64,000 nt of DNA from Aralia elata (taxonomy: Eukaryota; Streptophyta; Magnoliopsida; Apiales; Araliaceae). The translations under genes and the position numbers were made by a program. Positions 1 through 13,434 of this stretch are shown one piece after another; position 1 is the stretch's first letter, and the number at the start of each line of letters is the position of its first letter. The notes under the pieces were generated by a model. It made no database searches and had not been told where the DNA came from. It was given only the letters and a program-made list of their open reading frames with translations. The stretch lies in NCBI GenBank assembly GCA_034770075.1, contig CM068382.1, forward strand, positions 86,979,766 to 87,043,765, written 5' to 3'.

Positions 1-781
1 TTCAGCCAACACCTGAGCTAGTGTCTATGGTGCTGATAGACAGTGATATTGATGATGAGATTGGCTCCGATGAGGATCCGTCGGAGCACTGGGATAGACT
101 GATGACGAGGGAGAGATCAGTCTGCCACCTGGCATACGTACTAGGCTTGTTGGGCTTGCTACTGCCAACATGTTAGGGCGTGGTGAGGCATCAAGGGTTG
201 CACTAGTAGAGGCTGCGCCAGCAGAGGATGCACAAGTAGAGGCTGCACTAGTAGAGGTTGTACCATTAGAGGCTACACCAGTAGAGGATGTACCGACAGA
301 GGAGGCAGTAGGAGGAGGGTCAAAGGGTGAATTTATCAACCCCGAGATCCAGGAGGCCTTCGCCCAATTAGGGGCCTTAGTGTATAACTTGGTGGATTGG
401 AATGCAGAGCTGAATATAGCACTACATGTTGTTAATAATTAGAATCAGGCATTAGGGGCCCAAAATCAAATATTAGAGGTTGTAGTACATGACATCCAAG
501 TAGAGAGACATGAGATTAATAATCTCTAGGATGCAGAGATAGTTAATTGGTAGAGGGCTGAGGATCAGGTGCAAGATCTTGAGTAGGAGGTGAGAGTACA
601 CAAGCGGAAGGCTGATAGGATGGACTATGCATACTCAACATGTGTAGATCGTATCATAGACAGGGTGGTCTTCTTCCCAGTAGAGGCGGGACAGACCCTT
701 CATACCATCACTCGACCGAGAGTGGTGGCCATAGCACGGGAAGAGTGCACGAGCGCAATTGCTAGGGGGCACCTAGCATAG
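1..781 (+). pseudogene. Broken upstream coiled-coil ORF of element 1
   Basis: This is the counterpart of the intact 274-aa ORF at 50729-51553 in element 2: same place before gag, and the same acidic then heptad-rich order. Frame 3 from position 3 gives an acidic stretch (DSDIDDEIGSDEDPSEHW); reading then moves to frame 2 near 125-170, where a low-complexity E/A/V-rich segment is followed by NAELN and QNQILE heptad-like pieces. In-frame stops follow the NN at about 440, near 528 and 552, and near 584; the frame ends at 781. The protein is not one I recognise outside these elements. The frame change and stops mean it is not functional. It may extend left of the window. Confidence 0.6.
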
Positions 782-805
782 ATTAGTATATTAGATATGT
801 GAAGA

Positions 806-836
<31 letters not shown>

Positions 837-1191
837 GTGTGTGTGTGTGTAAGTATATATCTGAATGATGTGAATCCCAGCTTTTTATATACATAGCGTG
901 ATAAATTTTGTAAATCCTAACTTGTATACCAGTTAAGGAATAGAATAGGTGAATCCCTTCCTTTTATATTTAATATAGGGATGTAGAAGTACATAGCCGG
1001 AGGTGCTATGCATTGTAAATATAGCGGATAGCTATATATATGTAATGGAAAGAAGCATAATTAATATAAAGTTTTATTAAATGTGCTTGTGATGTGAATG
1101 TGCTAGCATTAAATTAAAATTCTTTAAGATTATTAAAAATAATAATAATATTAATAATAATAATAATAATAAATATTTTATTAACAGAAAA
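782..1191 (+). repeat. Non-coding AT-rich linker between upstream ORF and gag, with microsatellites
   Basis: It holds an (AT)n run at about 805-830 passing into (GT)n to 850, and an (AAT)n-like run at about 1138-1172. No ORF is supported. Element 2 has a linker of similar length (50319-50728) in the same place, so this is probably an ordinary untranslated part of the element. Confidence 0.6.
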
Positions 1192-2330
1192 ATGCCGCCA
1201 AGATAGAGAGGAAGAGGAAAACCGAGAACGCAAAGAATTTTAAATGAAGGACCCGAGAATAGGGAACCTGAGGGTAGGGAACCTGAGTGTAGGGACCCTG
1301 AGAATAGGGAACCAGTAAATCCTATGCAGCAATTTGTTGATTTATTGGTAGGGGCACTTAATAGAAACCCCACCGGAGCACCTGTGAATCCTCTAGCTAT
1401 GCCAGTCACCAGCTTTAAGGATTTTAAAAGCATGGGTCCACCCGAATTTAGGGGAACCACTAAGCCTATAGAGGCTCAATATTGGATAAAAGAGATAGAG
1501 AAGGCATTCATTATTGCCCAAGTCAGAGAGGAGCAAAAGACTGCTTTTGTTACCTATATGCTTAAGGGAGAGGCCAATTTCTGGTGATAAGCCGACCAGA
1601 ATAGGGCTAGAGAGGGAGTTGTTGTATGGGATAGGTTCAAGGAATTATATTTCGAGAACTATTTCCCTAGAAGCATGCAGAGCCGTATGGAAATGCGGTT
1701 TCTAGAATTGAAGTAGGAGAACATGACAGTTCCCCAATATGCCGCCAAGTTCAATGAACTGGCCAGATTTGCTCCACATCAGGTGGATACCGAGGAGAGG
1801 AAGGCAAGAAGATTCGAGCAGGGATTGAAACCCTGGCTCTACAACAAGGTTTCTGTGTTGCAGATTGATTCATGCGGATCGATCTTAGAGAAGGCTATTA
1901 TAGCCAAAGGAAGGAATGAGGCGTTGACTAAGTTCAACCAGGAGAAGAGGAATAAGAAGCAGATAGAGGGTGGAGATAAAGTTGAGGGAAGCGGAGGAAA
2001 TGGAGGAAAGAAAAGAAAATGGAATAATTCCGGGAATACCGAAAATAAACAGGGAGACCAAAAGAAAAATATCGAAGCCTGTAAGAAATGTGGGAAAAAT
2101 CACCTAGGGGTGTGTTTGAAAGGGAAAGTGGTGTGTTACAAGTGCGGGTAGGAGGGACACATCTCTCCTAACTACCCCAACCCGAAGAAAGAAGTGTGCT
2201 TCAATTGCGGAGTGCCATATCATATGGCAAGAAATTGCCCAAAGAAGGGAGCAGACGGAGGGAACAAAGGGAATAGCAGTGGCAAACTGACTATAGCTAG
2301 TCCAGCTCCACCTGGTAGACCAACCGCCCG
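1192..2330 (+). pseudogene. gag region of element 1 (capsid and zinc knuckles), interrupted
   Basis: Gag would form the retrotransposon particle and bind its RNA. The start is ATG at 1192 (MPPR), aligning with MPPRGR of element 2. One frame continues to the pol region but is broken by TAG at 1204, TGA-TAA at 1585-1590, TAG near 1713 and TAG at about 2149. The capsid-like part has FKDFKSMGPPEFRG, EAQYWIKEIEKAF and YAAKFNELARFAPHQVD. A basic K/G-rich stretch follows, then three knuckles: CKKCGKNHLGVC (short spacing), CYKCG-stop-EGHISPNY (stop inside, last Cys lost), and CFNCGVPYHMARNC, a full CX2CX4HX4C. Identification is firm from motif order and similarity to element 2. Confidence 0.85.
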
Positions 2331-5300
2331 GACCTTCAACATGACGATCCAAGATGCAGTGGCATCCGGAGATGTTGTCTTAGGTATCATCCCGATCAAT
2401 AATATAAATGCATATGTATTGTTTGATTCGGGTGCGATCTGTTCTTTCATATCCTGTGATTTTGCTAGACATTTAAGTTTACCTCTAGAAAAGCTACAAA
2501 CTCCCCTAAACATAGAAGTTGCGAACAAGGAAATAATCCCCGTTGAACACATTCATAGAAATTGTTGCGTAGATATAAGGGGACACAAGATGTCGGTAGA
2601 TTTAATTCCGATAAAATTGGGGGAATTCGACGTAATTCTTGAAATGGACTGGTTGTATAACCACGGGGCAATGATAGATTGCCAGAAGAAAAGTATAAAC
2701 CTTCAAATACCAAATCAATCTAAGGTAATATTTTACAGTAGTAAATTGCAGAGGCAATCTCGTTCTCTGACGATGATGGAAGCAAGGAAATTGTTAAGGA
2801 AGGGGTGCGTAGGTTATATGTGCCACGTTGTAGATACTCAGCGAGTAGGAGCAGAAATTGGTCAGATCCCGATTGTGCAAGAATTCGCGGATGTATTTCT
2901 GGACGAATTGTCAGGTCTTCCGCTAGATAGGGAGATAGAGTTTGTGATAGATGTTGTGCTCGGGACGGCACCAGTTTCGAGGGCCCCATATAGGATGGCC
3001 CCAATAGAGATGAAGGAATTGTTGATACAATTACAAGAATTACTAGATAAAAAGTATATCCAACCGAGTGTGTCTCCGTGGGGAGCACCAATGTTATTTG
3101 TGAAGAAGAAGGACGGATCGTTAAGGCATTGTATCGACTATCGAGAGTTGAACAAAGTAACGATCAAGAATAAGTATCCGCTGCCCAGGATCGATGATCT
3201 TTTTGATCAGTTGAAAGGGGCGAGATACTTTTCTAAGATAGACTTGAGGACGGGATATCACCAATTGAAGGTGAGAAGTGAGATTGTTCTGAAAATGGTA
3301 TTCAGGACTCGTTACGGCCATTACGAGTTCCTGGTTATGTCGTTCGGGTTAACAAATGCACCAACTGTATTCATGGATTTAATGAATAGAGTGTTCAAAC
3401 CGTATTTGGACAAATTTGTAGTGGTGTTCATAGATGATATCCTGGTTTATTCAAAGACGCAGGAAGATCATGCAGAACATCTTAGGATAGTGCTGGAAAC
3501 ACTAAGGAAGGAGAAGTTATATGCAAAGTTTTCAAAATATGAATTTTGGTTAGAAAGGGTGCAATTTTTGGGACACGTGGTCGACAAAGATGGTATATAT
3601 GTAGATCCAATGAAGGTGGAGGCGGTGATTAATTGGGAACAACCGAAGACGCCAACTGAGGTGCGGAGTTTCTTAGGGTTATCGGGTTACTATCGTAGAT
3701 TTATCTAAGATTTTTCTAAGATAGCTACCCCGTTAACCAATTTGACGAGGAAGACCGTGAAGTTTGTATGGACGAAAAAATGTGAGGAGAGTTTTAGGGA
3801 GCTGAAGAAAAGATTGAGTGAGGCACCCGTATTATCTTTACCAGATGATACGGGGGATTTTGTGGTGTATAGTAATGTGTCGCATAGAGGACTGGGATGC
3901 ATGCTTATGCAGCATGGGAAGGCCATTGCATACGCGTCATGACAGCTAAAGGATTATGAGAGGGGATACCCTACTCATGACCTGGAATTATTAGTAGTTG
4001 TGTTTGCCTTGAAGATATGGAGGCACTATTTGTACGGAGAGAAGCGTGAGATATACACGGACCACAAAAGTCTAAAATATATCTTCACACAGAAGGAGTT
4101 GAATATGAGACAGAGAAGGTGGTTAGAATTAATAAAAGATTATGACTGTGAGATTCTGTATCACCCAGGGAAGGCAAATGTGGTGGCCGATGCCTTAAGT
4201 AGAAAGGGTCGGGAAAAGTTGTCAATGTTAACTGCTCAAGAAGAGCTAATAACAGTGATGGCTAAAATGGAGTTGGAGATGAAATTTCCGAAGGAATCAA
4301 ATGGGAAGTTATATGCGATGGAGATTCGTCCAACCATTTTGGATAGAGTAAAGGAGGCACAACTCAGAGATGAGGGGTGTGGGAATATACGGAAGAGGAT
4401 AGCAGATGAAGAAGAGCTTCAGTTTAAACTAGATAATGAAGGAATGTTAAGATTTGAAGGAAGAATTTGGGTTTCGTCAAAACCTAAGCTGAAAGAAGAA
4501 ATTTTACAAGAGGCCCATAGTTTGAGGTTCTCGATTCATTCGGGTAGTACAAAGATGTATCAGGACCTCTAACTACATTTTTGGTGGCCGAACATGAAAA
4601 GGAAAGTCACGGAATGCGTTAGCAAGTGCCTGACTTGCCAGAAAGTTAAGGCCGAACATCAGAGACCAAATGGGTTGTTACAACCATTAGAAATTCCGGA
4701 GTGGAAAATGAGAGCACATCACAATGGATTTTGTGGTAGGACTTCCAAATTCTCAGAGAGGGTACGGCGTTATATGGGTTATAGTGGATCGTTTGACGAA
4801 GTCGGCACATTTCTTGCCAATTAAGATAAGGTTTAACCTAGATCAATTAGCTAAACTTTATTTGAAGGAAATAGTTTCCAGACATGGAGTACTAGTTTCG
4901 ATTGTGTCGGATAGGGATCCGCGGTTCACATCGAATTTTTGGAAAAGCTTACAAGAACGAATGGGAACGCAGTTGAGGTTCAGCACGACATATCATCCTC
5001 AAACAGACGGACAAAGTGAGAGAACGATCCAGACCCTAGAAGATATGTTAAGAGCCTGTGTCATGGACTTTAAAGGAAATTGGGACGACCACCTACCTCT
5101 GGTAGAATTTTCTTATAATAATAGCTATCACGCGAGTAGAGGAATGCCGCTTTACGAAGCGTTATACGGAAGAAAGTGCAGAACGCCATTATGTTGGGAT
5201 GAGGTGGGGGGAACGTCACCTATTGGGACCAGAAATGGTACAGCAAACGGTAGAGATCGTGAAAGTGATAAGAGCAAGGCTTGTTGCTGCTCAAGACCGA

Positions 5301-5765
5301 TAGAAGAAGTATGCAGATTAGCATTGCAAGAAGCGAGATTTTGAAGTTGGCAGTTATGTATTTTTGAAGGTATCTCCCTGGAAAGGGAAGATACGATTCG
5401 GGAAGAAAGGGAAGCTAAGTCCAAGGTTTATTGGAACATTCGAAGTGTTAAGAAGGGTAGGGGAGGTGGCTTACGAAGTAGCCTTACCTCCAAAATTGGA
5501 GCATATACATAATGTGTTCCATGTGTCGGTATTGCGACCGTATAAGCCAGACTATAAACATGTAATAGAATATGAACCTATACAAGTTGAAAAATACTTA
5601 ACGTACGAGGAAATTCCTATTCAGATAATTGATAGGAAAGAACAAGTCTTAAGAAATAAAGTGATAGCTTTAGTAAAAGTATTCTGGAGAAACCACAATG
5701 TCGAGGAGGCAACGTGGGAACTCGAAGATAAAATGAGGGTGAATTATCCCCATCTTTTTATGTGA
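2331..5765 (+). pseudogene. pol region of element 1: protease, RT, RNase H, integrase, chromodomain
   Basis: The same frame as gag continues. The aspartic protease site FDSGA is at about 2424-2438. Reverse transcriptase has SPWGAP, CIDYRELNK, KIDLRTGYHQ and the catalytic FIDDILVYS at about 3427-3453. TAA at 3706 interrupts after GYYRRFI, TGA at 3940 lies in RNase H after YAS, and TAA at 4570 follows KMYQDL. Integrase keeps the zinc CLTCQ and, after a 1-bp insertion near 4705, the core DFVVGLP, SDRDPRF and TDGQSERTIQ. A second 1-bp insertion in a G-run near 5206-5212 shifts to the last frame, ending in the chromodomain-like tail (WRNHNVEEATWELE) and TGA at 5763. The damage rules out a working polyprotein. 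Confidence 0.88.
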
Positions 5766-5799
5766 CCTTGTATTGTGATTCTAGGGACAGAATTCTTAT

Positions 5800-5811
5800 A
5801 AGGGGGGAGAA
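5800..5811 (+). other. Polypurine tract of element 1
   Basis: AAGGGGGGAGAA directly precedes the LTR start TGTAACGATC. This is the plus-strand primer position. Element 2 has the matching tract on the minus strand next to its 3' LTR (45735-45747). Confidence 0.85.
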
Positions 5812-8315
5812 TGTAACGATCAAGAAATGCAGACTATCCTTGTAATTAGGATTTTATTATTTAATAAATAATATGAATATTTTGACAGAAATGCTTATGT
5901 GTTATGTGTGTGAAGGTCGATTTTGACCTAATGAATGTGATATTTAATTTTGAACATGTGTCACAATTTCATAAATGAAATAAAAAAATTTCGAGAAATC
6001 GCTAAATCACTATTCATGAAAACACAATTCATCGCATAACGGACTCGTTAATTCGTTTTTTGATTTTTCGAGTGATGTCATATTAATTAATTAAGAATGG
6101 GAGATGAAATCTTCAATAAAAATATTTTTTTAAGAAAAGACGTAAAAACACTATTCACGCTAAAAACGCTTTTTCGTGTTTTCGAATTTTCGGATTACGG
6201 CATAGCGTTTATTCGGGGATGTGAGATATAATCTCTAATAAAAAATTTCCGTAAGAACATTTTTCAGTTTGACTAACCGAACTAGTTAGGAAACCCTAAC
6301 TAGAAAGAAACTAGAAATAAATTAGTTTGGATGTAACTAAGCCATTTAAGACTAGGGTTTCAAAATGGCTTGGCTAGGGTTTAATATGGCTTGCCTCCAA
6401 GGGTTAATTGGCTTGGCTAGGGTTGAGCAGTGGCTTAGGTCTAAGGTTAAAACCTAAAGACTTAAGGCTTAAGGAAGGTTTAGGGTTAGGTGTCAAACAA
6501 GCAAGCTAGATGGGCATGTGTCACTTGATTAAGAATTGTGCATGTGATTAAATGAACCAAGCAAATGAGTCATGGGAGAGAGAAAGAGGAAGTGGTCGGC
6601 AAGATGGGGGGGAAAGGGGGACAAAGGGATGACTCACTTACTATATATAATAAGTATTATCCAAATAAAGCAAGTGTTAGATTTTGTGTCCCCTCCTTTC
6701 TCATTATTTTTGCCAAACAAAGCCTTAAATAATTATTTTGTCTAACCTTAGTTAATTAATTGAAGTTAGTTTAATTAACTAGAGTATGGTGAAGAGGTCT
6801 AAAAGACTTTAATGCCCTAGCTCTTGAATGACCTATAAATAGAGTTGTAAGTATACTTGCAATTCTTTTGTGTATTTCTTATATTATCATAAGTAAAGAG
6901 AGAGAAAGCTTGAGAGCAAAATACTTGAGAGAGAGAAAAGGAAAAGAAGAGGGGCGGACAAGACGGAAGGAAGAAAGGAATCAAGAAGTCTTCAAGTAAG
7001 CTAAGTAGGAAGAAGAAGAAGAGCATCAAAGGTAAGAATATTAAAAACCCTAACTTTCATCTTTGTTGGTGGTTGTTGATATTTGATAAGATCAAAAAAG
7101 GATCTTGGAGTGATAAGGCTTTATAGTTGAATATTGTTTAATTCTACCAGTAAATGCCATGAAAGTGGAATGGGAGAAAAACCCGCCATAGCGAAGCTAT
7201 GGCAAAATTTTCTGTGAAAAGACGTTAAAACGCTAAAAACCTTATTTGGTACGACTTTCGTGCTAAATCTATGGTGAGATAATGTTTTTGGAAAAATCTG
7301 ATTTCATGGGGCTTTTAGAGTCCATAGAAAACGTGGTCCGTGGGCTCAAGAACGGACTTATTTCGATAAGAAATGAGCAAGTTATGAAGTCATAAAGTAG
7401 GCAAGAAAAACTGTTAAACAGCCCAGTTGTTGGTTTCTCTAGCAGTGAGTTTAAAAGAGTAAGCAGACACTGAGACCAGATGGATTATTCTGTCTGGATT
7501 AGAACAAAAAGAAAATTTAGCTTAAAACAGACACCTAAGTGAAACGAGGTAAGCTGTCTGGATTAGGGTAATGTCACTCGCAGCAGGTTTTCTTAGTAAA
7601 CAGACACTAAAGCGAACAAGTTTTACCTGTCTGAATGTTAACTAAAGCCTGACTAACCTAAAGCAGACACCAAATTAGACGAGTTTTATCTGTCTGGATT
7701 AGGTCTGTAACGAAGGATCGAAAAGTTTGAACATGTTGTCTAAATTTATAGAATACGAACAACCTAAAATGAATAGTATTGTAACGTAAACCAATATATG
7801 ACGTCTAATATGTGGCTAATTGATGTGTCAATGTGAACATATATGTGTAGGACATTGAAGGACGATTAACGTCAAGTTTTTAAAGAACGCGAAAGGCAAG
7901 TATTCTCAAACTCTTTCACGAGGTTTCTTATTACGAATGATATTATTATTATACAAGCTTTTCAGCTTCATTTACAGATTGTATTTAAATATTAATTTAC
8001 ACAATATTTATGCATTGTGTGGAATCTAAACTTATGCAATAAACTTTATGATTGCACAAGTTCCTCAGTATGCTAAAACTTCATGTTATTTAAAGATTCA
8101 AAGTTTAATATTTCAAGAACTATTATAAAGTTATGTCAATGCCTTGTTGTTTCGGCTAGACACATGATATGTTATGATTTGAATTTTATTAATTCTTAAA
8201 TATTTTCCAAACCAAATTTAATTTGGTGCGGACTCTGACTTAAGTCTGACATGAACCTCCCTATTATTCAGGGTATTTTGGTCGGATTTCCGACTGGCCT
8301 TCGTGGTGTAAAATA
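5812..8315 (+). repeat. 3' LTR of element 1, first part (U3, R and start of U5)
   Basis: It begins TGTAACGATC right after the polypurine tract and is cut at 8315 by the minus solo LTR; the rest resumes at 19402. Its body is homologous, in reverse, to 20055-22754. It contains a TATA box (6832-6843), the purine-rich GAGAGAGAAAG leader at about 6896-6945, and a string of repeats of the form GCAGACAC/TGTCTG at 7440-7710. No protein-coding ORF is convincing here. Confidence 0.85.
6832..6843 (+). promoter_or_regulatory. LTR TATA box
   Basis: CCTATAAATAGA lies about 1 kb into the LTR, followed within about 60 nt by a GA-rich leader. In LTR retrotransposons this marks the U3/R boundary; transcription would start roughly 30 nt downstream. 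Inferred from motif and position only. Confidence 0.6.
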
Positions 8316-8549
8316 TGTGACGCCCTCAAATCCGGGTACCTTTAAACCCGTATTCGGTGCTACACGGTATTATCATTCACATGTATCTATTTATAAAGAA
8401 ATAATCAATATGAAGGTAACTAACATTATTACAAATTTATTCATTACAATCCCAGGTTCTAAGACCTTTAGAAAACTTCATTACATGTTACTAATAATAA
8501 TTCAAGTATTATTACATAACATTCGTTTATTACAATAAACATTTGTCAA

Positions 8550-8621
8550 CTACTCGTTCAGCTTTCCTTTCCCCTTGTCTGTTCCTGAGCCATCTACACG
8601 TTCGGGTTTCACTGAAAATAT
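8550..8621 (-). other. U5 micro-ORF (minus solo LTR copy)
   Basis: Reading minus from 8621: ATA, then TTTTCAG, then codons for KPERVDGSGTDKGKGKLNE and TAG at 8550-8552. The ATG seen at this place in other copies is ATA here. The hairpin upstream (8640-8656) is TGGGCA/TGCTCA, held by a G-U pair. Expression is not shown. Confidence 0.4.
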
Positions 8622-9739
8622 TTAATTTCAAAGCAAGAATGAGCATTTAATTGCCCAACATTAACAGTTAATAAACAACATATCGCAAGTATTAAATGCT
8701 TTCTTTAAGATATGCTTTTACAGTGGAACAAAACTGTAAAGCATCTGAAACATTTATAAATAACATGACTTGTTTGCATTTTCGAAACGACATATTGACT
8801 TTGTTGAGCGGTCAAAAGACCACGAACTTTTTCTTTTCAAAAAGGTTCTTATAGACATTCATCTACTGTGACAATTCGAGATAAAAAAAATATATAATAA
8901 TAATAAATAAGAATTTATTTATTCAATTGCTTAAGTGAGTATGTGCGATGCGATAATTGGTATATGTGATTTATCGTAAGTAAATTTTTGAAAACAATTT
9001 ATAAGAAGAAGAAAATGATGAAATTTAGCATATTAAAATTGTTGTGTATGTTAATAATTAAATTGAATACTAATTATTTTAATCTAGTAGGTTCGTCCCG
9101 TTAAGTATGTTATACTATTAAACGGATTTATTTCATTTAATTAAAGAAATAATTTTCGTAATTATTATTAACAATATGTATAGTAAATATATTAATTTAT
9201 ATTTTTAAAATCAATTGTGAGAAAACAATTTTATTATATATTTATGTTAATAAATTGAGGGAATCAATTTATGTTATTTATGTGTAATTATGTGCGATAT
9301 AATATGTGGGTCTGTGAGATATGATAAATATAATAGTTTATATTTATTATATTTAGTAAATTGTTATAAGCATTTTATTATGTGAAAGAAATAAAATTAT
9401 TATTTTATTGATTTATTATACTGCTTTTATGAATAATTGTGGTATAATATATGTATGGAATGTAATGTGATAAATATATTAAAAATATATTTATTACGTA
9501 AATAATTCCTGGAAGCGATTTATAATACGATAGATTTATTTGGGTGGATATTGGTAAATAAATTATTTTAATATAATAAATTTATTTATTAAATAAAATA
9601 TTTTTATTTAATAAATAGCTTCCGTTTTGATGGAAAAGATATTTAGAAATTTTGTTATAATTTTTAAAGTGCATCATGTATATTAAATGTGATTAATAGA
9701 AGACGCGATATGTACGGAGGTATGATAAATATATGTATA

Positions 9740-12700
9740 CTAGTTGTGGACCCGTGCCTCCGGCACCATTTGGACAGTGAGATCCCGTGCAATGCACAGG
9801 TTAGTTTGAATAACGGCTTGTATAATTTGTAAAAATTTCAATCCATGTACGAACTCATAGCCCACAATTTCATATTAAGTAATGAGTTCAGTCAATATTA
9901 GAGAAAACAATTGAAGAGAGATTCATACCTTGAACATCCCCTCAAGTTTGTTAGTAAATTAACTGCCACACTTCCAATTGTTTCAAATTATGCAGGTACA
10001 ATTCAAAAGAAAGAAACACAGAGCATAAATTACAATTATTCATATAGCAAATACAATGATTGTTGCAACTGATTCTGTTCAACCATAGATAGTCACAATA
10101 CCAAACAAATGACTGCACTAAACCTAGTATAATAAAGAATGCCTAATAATTTCATAAAGCAAACCAAATCACGGCCCATAATACTACAGGCTGAAAGAAA
10201 AAGTTCCAGATAATTCAACTTCAAATCAGGAGGAGTGTTCGATTCATGTAATTAAACAGTAGTAACAACTTCATTGATCATTGAGCAATCAACAAAAGCA
10301 AAAGAACTTCATTGAAATATAATAGTAGGAGTACAGTTCAATTTACCGATAAAGATCAATGTACACAAATGGTTGCATCAATAGAATCTCGTAGCAAGCA
10401 TCTACACAACAATAAATAAACATACATAATAACATATATACAATTAAAAGAAGCATAAGAGCAAACAACTTTATTAAATCATCAGCCTTTTTGAGAAACT
10501 GATTAAACAGCCATACCACAAAATACATGTAAAACAGATGCTAAACAAATAGAAAAAGTGATGAAAAACAGATAACCAAAAAGAATGCCAATGTCCTCAC
10601 CTGAGAACTGAAGCAACATAAGTTATCCATAAATTTCAGTTACACCTCACCGGCTTACTCTATAACCCAACATATACTACTTTTACAAAAATCTTGAATT
10701 TTTACAACCTGTTTAGCAACAGTCAAATTCTAATCATGACCAATTAAACAACATAAAACAGACGCATCACCCAAAAATCCATTTTGATCCAAGAAAATAA
10801 ATAAAGCAAATCGGTAGATGGGTATCTAAAATTTTCACTTACGGATCCACCACCTCATTAATCCTCCAAGAAAATTCAGTAAAATAAGATGTACAGTGGA
10901 CTAAATTGGCAAGCAGCAGATTGTATCCACTGTAATTATAAACATATATATACATACACACATAAACAGAGTATGTATTTGGGACTTCATATTCTTTTTC
11001 TAATCAGGTACAGTTACCAGAAAAAACAAAAACTATCATGAGAGAAATAACAATGGCTTAATCAAGTTTGCAAGGCACCCAATTTAAATTACTCAAGTAT
11101 GAAGCCAACTGGATATCATTACCGAGAACATAAATCAGAACCATTAAATGTCTATCTTATGGGAATGAATGTTACATCATTTAAAACTAAAATGACATTA
11201 GATATAGAGAAAAAAGTGTATTACATCTAAAATACACAAAGGAAGCAAGTGTACAGGAAAAGAGACTATCATGGTTTCAACGGTAAAAGAAAGCATAAGC
11301 ATAAGCATTTCTTAATTACATTGGCAAAGGTAAAAATAGTGTTTTGGTAAGCAGCAAGAATTCTTAAAAGTATCACTCAAAAAAATTTCTAAACAGCAAA
11401 TGATGTTATAAAAAGAAATGAAATATTTGTAGAAAGTAACAAATCACCTAGCCAAGTAACCTCTCAATATTGAATATGCACACAATCCCCAAATTGATAT
11501 CCAAGAAGTGTAGATAGAGAAATTGTTGAGCTTGAAGAAAATGAAGGCTGACCTCACAGCTAGTATGATTGGTATTCAGGAGTAGTTAGCTGCAACATTT
11601 TTCAAACCAATGTAAAAAAAATTCAAACAAACACGAAACAAAAAAGTGTATTCTTACAACTTGGGAATCCCACATATTTTACTGAGCAAAATTCAAGCAA
11701 GGCAACCTTCAGTGATGATATATAAAGGCATTTTCATTTCTTTTATATTGGAAATTTTCATTTCTTTGATTATAGTGTAGTCACCAGAGTTTCATGAACA
11801 TTGAAATTAGCAAAAGATGTACTCCAAAATGTTCAATTGAGTTTGTTAATATACAAAGAAACATGATATCTGGAACACCCTTCTTTTCCATCACTGCACG
11901 TGCCAACTCCTCGACATTGCTATTTGAACTCTATGAAGACACAGTATAACAATTGCTATCAATATCTAACACATACACATAAGAACAATATCCTTAACCT
12001 AAATAATACACAAAAAATAATTTAAAATCATCGGTTAGATTTGACAAATTAGCTTTACAACTCAAAATTGTCCTGAAGATGTTATTATACTATATTACTG
12101 TAACCTCAATAGCTCCAACAAATTTTGTATATTTTATATTTGCTTTTATTTTATATTTTTCCTTATCAGTTGTTGTCCATCCTGATTCCAGACCTCAAAT
12201 CAACGTAAACTTTAGGAAGTTATGCATGCAGGTAAAAAGTTAAGGTTTGAAAGAGTAAAGCAGAGTACCAAATAAAGAAACTAATGATAACATCAGCATT
12301 TTTTAATTTTCTTTAAGATAAAAGATAGCATTTTCTCTTCAAAATGGTAAATTCATTGAAAATTCTATGTTTATACAAACAACAAATGGATAACAGAATG
12401 CCATTCTCTCCCCTGGATATATCATATGCTAAAAAATAATAAAAAATTACTTTGGACTATCTTCATCATACTACTCTTTCATATTTTTCTTCTATTTATT
12501 CTTAAGTTATACAATCTTCTATTAGAGAAAGGAAAAAAAACCAAGGAAATAGAGAGAATATTACTCCTGGTCTCTATGGAAAAATAGCCTTACATAACAT
12601 AGTTAATGGTCAAGATCATTCCTATATACAGTGAGATTTGGTACATCTTTTTTTTCAAATTTGGGATCTCATTTGGGACGGAGGGATACGCCAAAATCTT

Positions 12701-13420
12701 AACGCACCAAAACCAAGCCTAACCGTTGGCATACATAACACTGCAATGCCAATTTGTCACATAATTAAAGCCCTAAAATCAAATAAACTCGAGCGTAACT
12801 ATTCATTACTGATCAAAAATCGGAACTTAAATAAACAATAACAACAAAAAAAGTTACCAGTCTTGCGAGGATTGACTGCTCGCTTGTGAGGCTGAGACTG
12901 AGCGGGGGCGTCCTTGGCCTCGCGGCGACTCTCTTGGCCAAATTGGTATGGTGAAGCTTTCCCTGGGTGTGAGCCAAGTAATTGCCCTCGTTGTTGTGGA
13001 GTGTCAAACAAAGCTTGCACTCGTAGCTTCCGAGATGGTTACGCATTAAATAGGGATCTTTGGCAAGATCTATCGTTTCAAGAGCCAGTCTCCGCAGCCG
13101 CTAACGGCGGTCTATGGCTTCATTCTGGGCGGAGGCGGCTCTACCGCTACTAGGCTTCGACCCCTAGTCATCTTGTTGGCATGGCGATTTGGGGAAATCG
13201 GGAAGAGAAAGGGAGTGAGGTAGAGTTGGAGTCGGATTGGGAAGAGTTGGGGTTTTGATTATGAGGAAATCGGGGAGAGAAAGGGAGTGAGGCAGAGTTG
13301 AGGGTGAAGATAGGGATATGAAGGGTTAGATTTATCTCTTTTTTTGGACGGTCCTGATCAGAAGTTGGAGTGAGCGGAAATTTTTTGATGTTCAAAATCC
13401 CTTCTACTTTGTTATATAGA
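9740..13420 (-). mobile_element. Non-autonomous Helitron with captured gene fragment
   Basis: On the minus strand the element starts TCTATATAAC (13420 downward) and ends CCACAACTAG at 9740, i.e. 5' TC and 3' CTAG. A hairpin GTGCC-TCC-GGCAC (9754-9766) sits about 10 nt before the 3' end. It lies between A (9739) and T (13421), the A|T insertion site expected of Helitrons, and no target duplication is made. No Rep/helicase is seen, so it is non-autonomous. The 3.1 kb from 9770 to 12830 is AT-rich non-coding sequence in which I recognise nothing; some may be captured intron. The second palindrome GTGCAATGCAC (9788-9798) is common near such ends. Confidence 0.82.
12858..13171 (-). pseudogene. Captured first exon of splicing factor 3A subunit 2 (SF3A2/PRP11)
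   Basis: SF3A2 is a U2 snRNP splicing factor with an N-terminal C2H2-type zinc finger. Minus-strand translation from 13171 reads through MT, then GSKPSSGRAASAQNEAIDRR, a TAG, RLRRLALETIDLAKDPY, then MRNHLGSYECKLCLTLHNNE and NYLAHTQGK, the hallmark of this protein. The exon ends CGCAAGACTG followed by GTAACT, a 5' splice site (intron from 12857). A short deletion after the ATG and the TAG break the frame, and further small frameshifts follow the zinc finger. The 13172-13400 stretch looks like the gene's 5' leader. It lies wholly inside the Helitron, so it is a captured fragment, not the working gene. Confidence 0.85.
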
Positions 13421-13434
13421 TGTATTATGTATGT

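Noticed and set aside
12799..13046. Zinc-finger-like ORF as a real small gene
   Set aside because: It is the SF3A2 exon read with a shifted tail, inside a Helitron, with upstream stop and deletion.
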